This document shows, one piece after another, positions 1 through 7,414 of a DNA stretch of 64,000 bases. The stretch covers positions 744,001 to 808,000 of the forward strand of contig NZ_JAKJPO010000001.1 of the NCBI RefSeq assembly GCF_021725675.1, read 5' to 3'. Position 1 is the first letter of the stretch; the number at the start of each line of letters is the position of its first letter. The stretch comes from Marilutibacter chinensis (lineage in GTDB: Bacteria > Pseudomonadota > Gammaproteobacteria > Xanthomonadales > Xanthomonadaceae). The notes beneath the pieces are model-generated. The model ran no database searches and had not been told where the DNA came from. It was given only the letters and a program-made list of their open reading frames with translations. The position numbers were made by a program, and so were the translations under genes.

Positions 1-1265
1 CGCGCGGCGGGGCGGACGATCGCGTAGTTCAGCGCGAACGACTCGAGCGTATCCTCGTCCACGTGCTTGGCGCCCAGAGGCCAGTTCGAGTAGCGCGAGT
101 AGTCGATGCCGAACGGAGACCAGCCGATCGCCTGTTCGCCCAGCGCGGAGAAGAAGTAGCGCGCGTACTCCTCGCGATTGCCTGTCTCGGCGACGAACAG
201 CGGATTGTCTCCGCGCGAGTAGCGATCCAGCACCGTGGTGTAGTGCATGTACTCGGGCATGTAGATGTCCGGAGCGAACAGGTCGACATGCGGCGCCGCC
301 GCCTCGTAGATGTCCAGCACGTTGTCGGTCGGCCCGCCGCTGGCGTACTGCCCCGGCTGACCCGGATTGAACGGGCCGCGCAGCGCGGCATTGATGTACA
401 TCGGCAGCGGATATGCTGCCTTGCCGGCTTCGGCCACCTGGTCGATGTAGCGTGCGATGTGCCAGGCATGGAAGAACTCGTCGGCATCGGGGCCGAACGC
501 CTCGCGCCAGGTGCCGGGGGACTTGCCCAGCTTCTTCAGCAATGCTTCCGGAACCTGGCCGTCGAACGCCGCCTGCGCCAGCGGCGAGAAGTCGCGCACG
601 CTGCCGTAGGTACCCGGCTCGTTCTGCGGCTGCACCATGATCACGGTGCGCTGCGGGTCCGCCTCCTTCAGGTGCGTCATCAGCGCCACGAAGGCCTTGC
701 GATCCGCGTCCAGCGTGGCCGGCGCGTGCGGCGACAGCGAGTTCAGCGTGCGCCCATCGGACGTGATCACGCGCGGGAAGCGCGCATTGTCCAGCTTGAC
801 CCAGGCCGGCGCATAGTTCGGCCCGTTGTTCTTCCAGGTGGCGAACCAGAGCAGGATCAACCGCACGTCGTGCTCGCGCGCCTGCCCGAGCAATACATCC
901 ACGAAGGAGAAATCGAACTCGCCCTCCTTCGCCTCGATCTGCTCCCATGCGACCGGCACCATCACCGTGTTCGGCTTGAGCACGTCGATCGCCGGCCACA
1001 CGTCGTCCAGGGCCTGCGGCCAGTTGCTGGAGTTGTTGACCTGCGCGCCGAGCACCAGGAAAGGCGAACCATCGACCAACAAGGCATGGCGGCCGTTCTC
1101 GCTGACGATCCGCGGGATGGGCGACGCGTCCGTCGCCCGTACCCTGCCACTGGCCGATGCCGCGACCTGGTCCTTGCCGTCTTCAGGCGCCGGACGGCAG
1201 GCGGTCAACGGCCAGCTCATGATCAGGACCACAAGGAACGACAAGGCAAGCCGCTGGAACATCAT
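1..1265 (-). CDS. GH35-type beta-galactosidase lipoprotein (C-terminus off window)
   Basis: Secreted glycosidase resembling the GH35/DUF5597 beta-galactosidases of Xanthomonadaceae, expected to remove terminal beta-galactose from oligosaccharides. The start at 1265 follows an AGGAG box by 8 nt. The N-terminus is a lipoprotein signal with lipobox LTAC, putting the lipidated Cys at residue 23. The TIM-barrel acid/base is read as Glu216 in QNEPG and the nucleophile as Glu360 in FVAETG. About 421 codons are visible with no stop, so the gene runs off the left edge. It follows the acetylesterase gene after 30 nt and is probably the distal visible gene of the receptor-led operon. Galactose it releases would feed the plus-strand galactonate pathway nearby. 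The GH class is fairly safe; the exact substrate is inferred from neighbours. Confidence 0.8.
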   Translation of the reverse strand, partial: MMFQRLALSFLVVLIMSWPLTACRPAPEDGKDQVAASASGRVRATDASPIPRIVSENGRHALLVDGSPFLVLGAQVNNSSNWPQALDDVWPAIDVLKPNTVMVPVAWEQIEAKEGEFDFSFVDVLLGQAREHDVRLILLWFATWKNNGPNYAPAWVKLDNARFPRVITSDGRTLNSLSPHAPATLDADRKAFVALMTHLKEADPQRTVIMVQPQNEPGTYGSVRDFSPLAQAAFDGQVPEALLKKLGKSPGTWREAFGPDADEFFHAWHIARYIDQVAEAGKAAYPLPMYINAALRGPFNPGQPGQYASGGPTDNVLDIYEAAAPHVDLFAPDIYMPEYMHYTTVLDRYSRGDNPLFVAETGNREEYARYFFSALGEQAIGWSPFGIDYSRYSNWPLGAKHVDEDTLESFALNYAIVRPAA

Positions 1266-1295
1266 CGGGAGCACTCCTGTTTCATGACGCATCGC

Positions 1296-3218
1296 TCACC
1301 ACGCGTCGCTGCGGAAGGGCGAGGCGGGCAAGCCGGTGGCGTTGACCAGATCGGCATCCTCGGGGTTGTCGCGCCACGCGTAGCGCACTGCAACCGGCCG
1401 GGGCACCGCTTCGCTGCGTATGATCACGTGACCGTCCGCCAGGATCGCCTCGGCCGGATGGAACAACTGATCCGCTCCCGCAAGCGTGAAGCCATGCACG
1501 CGGTTGCCGCCCCCACGCACGGCCAGCGGACCGCCGGCGCCGTCGAAGTCGACATGGGCCGCGCCGCCTTCGAAACGTGCCCTCCGGTACACCGGTCCGT
1601 GGAAGATCAGGGCTTCGCCGTGGGCAACATGGCGTGCGGCCAGCGCCAGGCGCCTGCCGACCTCCTGCTTGTTGAGCGGATGGATGTCGTCCGCATCGCC
1701 GATATCGATCGTCACCGCCTGCGCCGTCGCCGGCAGCGAAAGCGTGGCCGACTGCGATTCGCGCAACACCGCCCATGGGCTCTGGTCGCCGCTGTCCGCA
1801 CCGGACGAGAAGTTCGCCAGCTGCACCCAGAGGAATGGAAGCGATGGCGCTTTCCACTGTGCGCGCCACTGTCCGATCAGCGCCGGGAACTGCTCGCGAT
1901 AGCGCAGCGCATCGGTGACCGTGCCCGCGTTGGACTCGCCCTGGTACCAGATCACGCCGCGCAGCGGGTATGGCAGCAGCGGATGGATCATGGCGTTGTA
2001 CAGAAGCGTCGGATGCTGGTTCTTGTCGTCGATCAGCGCGACCGTGACGTCGGCCGGCCGGAACGACCAGCCGATCAGCGGGCGCGCCTCGCCACCGTGC
2101 GGTTGCACGAACACTTCCTCCGCCTCGCCGTGGATGCCGCCGCCCCCGCCGAAATCGGATACCCGGACGGCGACCTGGTTGACGCCCCCACGCAGTGCCG
2201 ACGTCGGCACGACGTAGCGCCGCGGCAGGTTGTACTGCATGCGGGTCTTGCCGACCTGCGTGCCGTTCACCCAGGTGACATCCGAGTCGTCGATGCGCCC
2301 CACGCCCAGCGTGACACCGGCGCGTGCTTCCTCCTGCGTCAGCACGAACGTGGCGCGATACCAGGCCACGCCGTCCATGCCGTTGAAGCCGACGGCCTCC
2401 CACAGCGTCGGCACCTGGATCGGCGCCCAGGCGCTGTCGTCGAGACCGGCCTCCTGCCAGCCGGCGTCGTCGACCGGGACCGCAGGCCAGCGTTCGAGAT
2501 TGCGCCGCGTCTGCGCCAGCGCGCGCGCATCCGCCTCGCGCAATTCATCGGTGCGCGCAGCCAGCGCCTTCGCGTCGACGCCCTGTGCGGCCGCATCCAT
2601 CCATGCCTCGATGCTGCTGCCGCCCCAGGTACTGTCGACGATGCCGATCGGTACGCCGGTGGCCTTGCGCAGTTCGCGCGCGAAATGATGCGCGACGGCG
2701 GAGAAGCTCCCGGCGGCCTGCGGCGACGACGCCACCCACTCGCCGCCGGCCAGCTGCGCCTGCGGCTCGCCCGACCATGATTTGGGAATCTTGAAGTGGC
2801 GGATCTGCGGATCGGTGGCACGCGCGATCTCTGCTTCCGGGTTCGCGGACTGTGCGATCGGCCATTCCATGTTCGACTGGCCGCTGGCCAGCCAGACGTC
2901 GCCCACCAGCACGTCGCGCAGCACGCGTGCACGCCCTCCGTCGTCGATCCGCATCTCGTACGGACCGCCGGCCTTCTGCTCGGGCAGCGACAACATCCAC
3001 TCGCCACGGTCGTCCGCTGTCGTCGCGTCGCGATGGCCGGCGAACTCGACGTTCACCCGCGTTCCCGGCACGGCATGCCCCCAGACGCGCACCGGCTGGT
3101 CGCGCTGCACCACCATGCCGTCGGCGAAGATCCGCGGAAGTTCCACCGCCGGCGCGGATACCGCGATGAGCAGGCCGGCCAACAGCAGGCCAGAACGGAG
3201 TGAGGCGGCATGAATCAT
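1296..3218 (-). CDS. SGNH carbohydrate acetylesterase with inserted jelly-roll (sialate O-acetylesterase family, CE20-like)
   Basis: Exported 640-residue esterase of the sialate O-acetylesterase-like family, likely removing O-acetyl groups from a plant oligosaccharide. A signal peptide ends near residue 24. SGNH blocks are visible: nucleophile Ser105 in ASGQSNMEW, block II DSTWGGSS near 186, block III WYQGESN near 414-420, and the catalytic Asp/His in DDIHPLN. Residues about 235-365 form a GH2-like jelly-roll inserted inside the hydrolase fold, an arrangement I recall for CE20 xyloglucan acetylesterases of Xanthomonas. The start at 3218 has a GGAG box and overlaps the upstream GH2 stop as ATGA, so the two are translationally coupled. 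Sialate esterase as an annotation name would be misleading, because nothing nearby handles sialic acid. Confidence 0.83.
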   Translation of the reverse strand: MIHAASLRSGLLLAGLLIAVSAPAVELPRIFADGMVVQRDQPVRVWGHAVPGTRVNVEFAGHRDATTADDRGEWMLSLPEQKAGGPYEMRIDDGGRARVLRDVLVGDVWLASGQSNMEWPIAQSANPEAEIARATDPQIRHFKIPKSWSGEPQAQLAGGEWVASSPQAAGSFSAVAHHFARELRKATGVPIGIVDSTWGGSSIEAWMDAAAQGVDAKALAARTDELREADARALAQTRRNLERWPAVPVDDAGWQEAGLDDSAWAPIQVPTLWEAVGFNGMDGVAWYRATFVLTQEEARAGVTLGVGRIDDSDVTWVNGTQVGKTRMQYNLPRRYVVPTSALRGGVNQVAVRVSDFGGGGGIHGEAEEVFVQPHGGEARPLIGWSFRPADVTVALIDDKNQHPTLLYNAMIHPLLPYPLRGVIWYQGESNAGTVTDALRYREQFPALIGQWRAQWKAPSLPFLWVQLANFSSGADSGDQSPWAVLRESQSATLSLPATAQAVTIDIGDADDIHPLNKQEVGRRLALAARHVAHGEALIFHGPVYRRARFEGGAAHVDFDGAGGPLAVRGGGNRVHGFTLAGADQLFHPAEAILADGHVIIRSEAVPRPVAVRYAWRDNPEDADLVNATGLPASPFRSDAW

Positions 3219-5125
3219 GGTGAAGCTCCGTCTGGATCGGGTCGCGGTGCGGTCGAATCGGATCGATAGGCATCCGCCACCACCTCCCACGCCAGTTTTC
3301 GCTCGCCGCTCTCCGACAGCAGTCCCTTGCGATTGAAACCCTGCTGGTACGGATGCATGCGCACCGGCGATCGGAAGTCCGACAGCACCCATGGCAGCGT
3401 GCCCTGCACGAACGGGAGACGTTCGATCATGCGGAACTGCTTGCGGTAGAACTCGGCCTGGAACTCCTCGTTCCAGTCGCTGGCCAGGTCGGCAGGACCG
3501 TGACGTCCGTGGCGGGCTCCGGCGCCGAATTCGGATATCAGCAACGGCTTTCCGGGCGATATCCACTCCACCTCTTCCGGTGCGACCGGCCACGGCACAT
3601 ACCAGCCGTAGTAGATGTTGGCCCCGATCACATCCAGCGCCTGGAACAGTGGATCGTGCATCTCCAGTCGTGCGCCGTGGAAGCCCGGACCATAGAACGC
3701 CGCGGCGATCAGGCGGGTCGGATCGGTTGCGCGGGCCTGTGCCGCCAGCGCGGACAGCACGGCATTGCGCGCATCGCCTGGCGCCGTTTCATTGGCGATG
3801 CCCCACATGATCACCGCCGCGCGGTTGCGGTCGCGTCCGATCATCTCGGCCAGCATCTGCTGCATGCGCTTGCGCGTGCCGGGATCCTCGAAGTCGATGC
3901 CCTGATAGACCGGGATCTCTTCCCACAACAGGATGCCCATGCGATCGGCAAGGCGCGCGAAGCCCTCGCCGAACGGATAGTGCGAGGTGCGCGCGAAGTT
4001 GGCGCCCAGCGCCTTCACCCGTTCCAGCAGGCGCCGGTAGTCGTCGTCGGACGCGGCACGCCGGCCGTCGATTTCCTCGTGCAGGTTGACGCCAAGCAGG
4101 CGCAGCGGTTCGCCATTGAGCAGGATCCGGTCGCCCTGCACCACGATGCTGCGGAAACCGATCTCGTCCTCGACCGTGTCGCCCGCGCCGGATACGCGTA
4201 CGCGGTAGAGCTTTGGCCGCTCCGGCGACCACGCCTGCAGGGGGGCACTGAACGCCACCTCGGCGCGTCCGTTCGCGTCGGTGCGCGCAGGGAACGACAC
4301 GCCCAGCTCGGGCAGCTCCACCTTCACCGGCAACCCGGCCTGCGCAGGCTCGAGCCGTACCCAGCCGCGGATCTCCTGGCCGCCGCCGGGTGCGAGCTGC
4401 AGGTGATAGTCGTGGACGTGCTGGGCCGGCACCTCCACCAGCCGCACGCTTCGGGTCAGCCCGCCGTAGTTGAACCAGTCGAATCCCATCGCCGGAACCG
4501 AATCCCGGCGACGGCGGTTGTCGACGTGCACCAGCAGGCGGTTCGCGCCCTGCTTCAGCTTGCCGGTCAGCTCGAACTGGAATGGCGTGAAGCCTCCCTC
4601 GTGGCTGCCGACCGGTTCGCCGTTGAGGAACACGTCGGCCCGGTAGTTGGCGGCGCCGAAATGCACGAAGACGCGGCGACCCTGCTTGCGCAGCCGTGCC
4701 GCGTCGAAATCGAACTGCCTGCGGTACCAGACCGACCCTTCCAGCCAGTGCAGCTCCGGCTGCTGGGTATTGAAATCGCCCGGCACCTGCAGGGTGAAGG
4801 CATCATCGAAACCGTATTCGAGGAACTCGTCGCGCCGCTCGGGTACACGATCGCGCCATGCCGCCTTCCAGTCGCCCATTCCCGCGCCGTAGGCATCCAC
4901 CATCGCCTGCCAGCGGCCGTCCAGCGAGCGTGTCGAGCGCCCCGCGACATTGGCGATCAGCGACGGCAGATCGCCCGGCTCCGCCGGCTCCACCAGTGCA
5001 GCATTCCCTGCCGCCGCTTCATCGGCAGGCAGCGGGCGATACCCGTCCTGCGCCCCCGCCCCGACCGGAACGGCCAGCACGAGGATCGCCGGGAACAGGC
5101 GCAGGGCCCGCAGCAGCGGCCTCAC
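3215..5125 (-). CDS. GH2 beta-glucuronidase-like glycosidase
   Basis: Exported 636-residue GH2 enzyme that looks most like beta-glucuronidases (UidA type). After a signal peptide ending near residue 25 come a sugar-binding jelly-roll (about 100-225), an immunoglobulin-like domain (about 230-330) and a TIM barrel. The acid/base Glu is in WGIANE and the nucleophile Glu in LISEFG, matching GIANEP and ITEYG of E. coli UidA. The gene overlaps both neighbours by 4 bp (ATGA), placing it in the same transcript as the GH74 and acetylesterase genes. It could cut beta-linked glucuronic or galacturonic acid, or another beta-glycoside; GH2 specificity cannot be settled from motifs alone. Confidence 0.82.
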   Translation of the reverse strand: MRPLLRALRLFPAILVLAVPVGAGAQDGYRPLPADEAAAGNAALVEPAEPGDLPSLIANVAGRSTRSLDGRWQAMVDAYGAGMGDWKAAWRDRVPERRDEFLEYGFDDAFTLQVPGDFNTQQPELHWLEGSVWYRRQFDFDAARLRKQGRRVFVHFGAANYRADVFLNGEPVGSHEGGFTPFQFELTGKLKQGANRLLVHVDNRRRRDSVPAMGFDWFNYGGLTRSVRLVEVPAQHVHDYHLQLAPGGGQEIRGWVRLEPAQAGLPVKVELPELGVSFPARTDANGRAEVAFSAPLQAWSPERPKLYRVRVSGAGDTVEDEIGFRSIVVQGDRILLNGEPLRLLGVNLHEEIDGRRAASDDDYRRLLERVKALGANFARTSHYPFGEGFARLADRMGILLWEEIPVYQGIDFEDPGTRKRMQQMLAEMIGRDRNRAAVIMWGIANETAPGDARNAVLSALAAQARATDPTRLIAAAFYGPGFHGARLEMHDPLFQALDVIGANIYYGWYVPWPVAPEEVEWISPGKPLLISEFGAGARHGRHGPADLASDWNEEFQAEFYRKQFRMIERLPFVQGTLPWVLSDFRSPVRMHPYQQGFNRKGLLSESGERKLAWEVVADAYRSDSTAPRPDPDGASP

Positions 5126-7320
5126 TGTGGATCCCCGTACCAGATGCCGCGCCCTTCGGTGCCGAAGTAGACACGGCCGTGCAGGCGCGGATCGCCGGTC
5201 ACGTGACGGACGACGCCGCCGAATCGCCGGGCGTCATCATCGATGCGCTGCCAGCGGCGCCCGCCGTCGTCCGAGCGGTACAGGCCACGCTGGCCCCGCA
5301 CCTCGCCGAATACGAACAGCACGGGCGCATCGCCATCCTTCGCCGGCTTGCCCAGCCCCACCGACATCACGTTGTCGACGCCCGGCACACGCTCCAGCCT
5401 GCCGGGCGACCAGTGCAGCAGGCCGCGCCACGAGGCCGCGATCCATGCCTCGCCCGTCTTCCACGGGTGCGGGCGGATCTCGGCGCGATGCCAGTCGCCG
5501 ACCTCGCCGACCGCCGCATCCACTTCCCGGAAGGCGACGCCCCCGTTTCCGCTGACGTACAGCTTGCCGGTCGCCGCATCGAAGCCGTAGTAGATGCCTT
5601 CGTCGATGCGGTCGGCCTCCACCACCGCGGTCTTCGGCAGCCCCTCCACCTGTTGCCAGTGCCCCCCCATGTCGGCCGTGATCCAATGGTGTTCGCCGTT
5701 GCGGGGTCGCCAGATGGCGCGCTCGCCGTCGGCGGCCAGCGTGATCTGCCCGGCGCCTTCGCCGTCGGGCGGCTCGGTCGCGAACGCCTTCCACGTGCGG
5801 CCGCCGTCTTCCGACCATGCACCCCGCGTCGCACCCTGCGGGCGGTCGTGGAAATGACCGGTACGCACCATCAGCCGCGGCGCCCGGCCGGCGAAAGCCA
5901 GGCTTTCGGTATTGGAGAAGCGCGCGCCTGCAAAGCGCTGTTGCGATACGTCGAGGTCGTCGTGGACGAAGCCGTCGATGTCGCCGAGGCCGCTGACCAG
6001 GTGCGCGCCATCGGGCGGGCTGACCAGCGCCAGCGGCACGGTTTCCTCGAAGCCGGCCTGCTCGAAGCGCCACTGCATCGTCGCGCCCGCATCGAACGCC
6101 CGCGCGTTGTCCGAAACCCACACGCCGTAGCCGGTGACGAACCAGATCCGGTCCGGGTCGTGCGGATCGATCTCGACGTCGGCCATCCAGTGCGGCGTGG
6201 CGTCCTCCGTCCACGGCGCTGAGGCGTGGTCGAAATCCGAGCGCGGCAGCGTCGCGATCCACGTGCGACCGCCGTCGGTGCTGCGGTACAGGTCGTCGTG
6301 CGGCTGGTATCGGCGGAAGGTGGTGGCGACGATGACGTCGGGATCGGTCGCGTCCACCGCCACCGCGCCCCAACCGAATCCGGCCCCGGCGGCGGGACGG
6401 GGCACCGGCGTGATGTTCTCCCAGGTTCCGTCGGCGGGGTCGAAGCGCCATACCGCGCCGTCGCTCATGTTGTTGGGCCCCGGCTCGTCGCCATAGCTCA
6501 GCAGCCAGCGGCCACGCCCGTCTCGCACCATGTGGCTGGGGCGCAGGCCTACCGGCTGCCGCGGAACCGGGTGCCAGCTGGCGCCGCCGTCATGCGAGCG
6601 GTACAGGCTGGTCTCCTTCGTCGAAACGCCGGCATAGATCGTCTTCGACGGCGAACCCGTGCTGCCGCTGGCAGGATCGAACACCACGAAGGCGACACCG
6701 ACCGGACGCGGGTCGCGCCAGCCGATCGCCGCGGCCGCGGATGATTTTGCGATGGCGGGAAAGCCCGGCACCTCGTGCCACGTCGCGCCGGCGTCGTCGC
6801 TGCGCCACAGGCCGTCGGCGCGCGTGCCGAACAGCAGCACGCGTCCGTCGTTGGGGTCGACCGCCAGCCGTTCGCCGTTGCCCCGCCCCTGCTCGTTGCC
6901 GCCGAACCGGAACGGCAATCCGGTGCGCCGGAACGTCACGCCGCGGTCGGTCGAACGCAGGATCACTCCGTTCTGTCCGCGCTCGTGCAGGTAGGTGCCG
7001 ACCGCCAGGTACAGGCGGTCCGGATCGGAAGGATCCAGCGCCAGGCTCTCCACGCCGAAGCGGCCGCTGTCCTCGTATCCCATCCAGTCCATCAGCGGCT
7101 GCCAGCGCCGTTCCGCCGGCATCCAGCGATACGCGCCGCCGATGTCGGTGCGCGCATACAGCAGCCCTCTTTCGCGCGGGTGGAACACGAGCCCGCTGAC
7201 GAAGCCGCCGCCGCCGATGGCGACGTTGCGCCAGTGGTAGGCGGTGACGTCGTCCTTCGCCGCCGCAACGGGCGCCAGCAGGAAGACGATGATCGCGAAA
7301 GCCAGGCGGAGCGAGAGCAC
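5122..7320 (-). CDS. GH74-type propeller glycoside hydrolase (xyloglucanase-like)
   Basis: Secreted 732-residue beta-propeller protein of the GH74 type, a family that cuts the beta-1,4-glucan backbone of xyloglucan. Repeated S-x-D-x-G-x-T-W sialidase/BNR-type boxes occur through the protein. Two Asp-bearing signatures expected at the active site are present: ARTDIGG near the N-terminus and GDIDGFVHDDL in the middle. I choose the GTG start at 7320 because AGGAG lies 5 nt upstream and it begins a clean signal peptide (LSLRLAFAIIVFLLAPVAAA); an in-frame ATG at 7368 lacks both. It lies 94 bp after the TonB receptor gene, behind a strong hairpin, and overlaps the GH2 gene by 4 bp. Confidence 0.85.
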   Translation of the reverse strand: MLSLRLAFAIIVFLLAPVAAAKDDVTAYHWRNVAIGGGGFVSGLVFHPRERGLLYARTDIGGAYRWMPAERRWQPLMDWMGYEDSGRFGVESLALDPSDPDRLYLAVGTYLHERGQNGVILRSTDRGVTFRRTGLPFRFGGNEQGRGNGERLAVDPNDGRVLLFGTRADGLWRSDDAGATWHEVPGFPAIAKSSAAAAIGWRDPRPVGVAFVVFDPASGSTGSPSKTIYAGVSTKETSLYRSHDGGASWHPVPRQPVGLRPSHMVRDGRGRWLLSYGDEPGPNNMSDGAVWRFDPADGTWENITPVPRPAAGAGFGWGAVAVDATDPDVIVATTFRRYQPHDDLYRSTDGGRTWIATLPRSDFDHASAPWTEDATPHWMADVEIDPHDPDRIWFVTGYGVWVSDNARAFDAGATMQWRFEQAGFEETVPLALVSPPDGAHLVSGLGDIDGFVHDDLDVSQQRFAGARFSNTESLAFAGRAPRLMVRTGHFHDRPQGATRGAWSEDGGRTWKAFATEPPDGEGAGQITLAADGERAIWRPRNGEHHWITADMGGHWQQVEGLPKTAVVEADRIDEGIYYGFDAATGKLYVSGNGGVAFREVDAAVGEVGDWHRAEIRPHPWKTGEAWIAASWRGLLHWSPGRLERVPGVDNVMSVGLGKPAKDGDAPVLFVFGEVRGQRGLYRSDDGGRRWQRIDDDARRFGGVVRHVTGDPRLHGRVYFGTEGRGIWYGDPQ

Positions 7321-7375
7321 GGAATCTCCTGTCGGAAGGGACAGCCGGTGTGCCGGCAGGAAGCACACATTCCCG

Positions 7376-7402
7376 GGAACGGCCGGGAAACCCGGCCGTT
7401 CC
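7376..7402 (-). other. Perfect 12-bp stem-loop between receptor and GH74 genes
   Basis: GGAACGGCCGGG, an AAA loop (plus strand) and CCCGGCCGTTCC form a perfect GC-rich hairpin starting 12 bp past the receptor stop codon. No T-run follows on the minus strand, so it is a poor intrinsic terminator. An RNA stabiliser or processing barrier that keeps receptor mRNA above enzyme mRNA is more likely. It could also be a half-strength terminator. Confidence 0.7.
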
Positions 7403-7414
7403 GCAGCGGTACCG

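Noticed and set aside
63..2780. A 905-codon open frame on the plus strand opposite the GH35 and esterase genes
   Set aside because: No recognisable domain, Arg/Val/His-rich composition typical of antisense frames in GC-rich DNA, while the minus strand encodes clear enzyme motifs.
1296..3218. Sialic acid metabolism
   Set aside because: The family name includes sialate esterase, but no sialidase, transporter or nan gene is nearby; the setting is plant glycan use.
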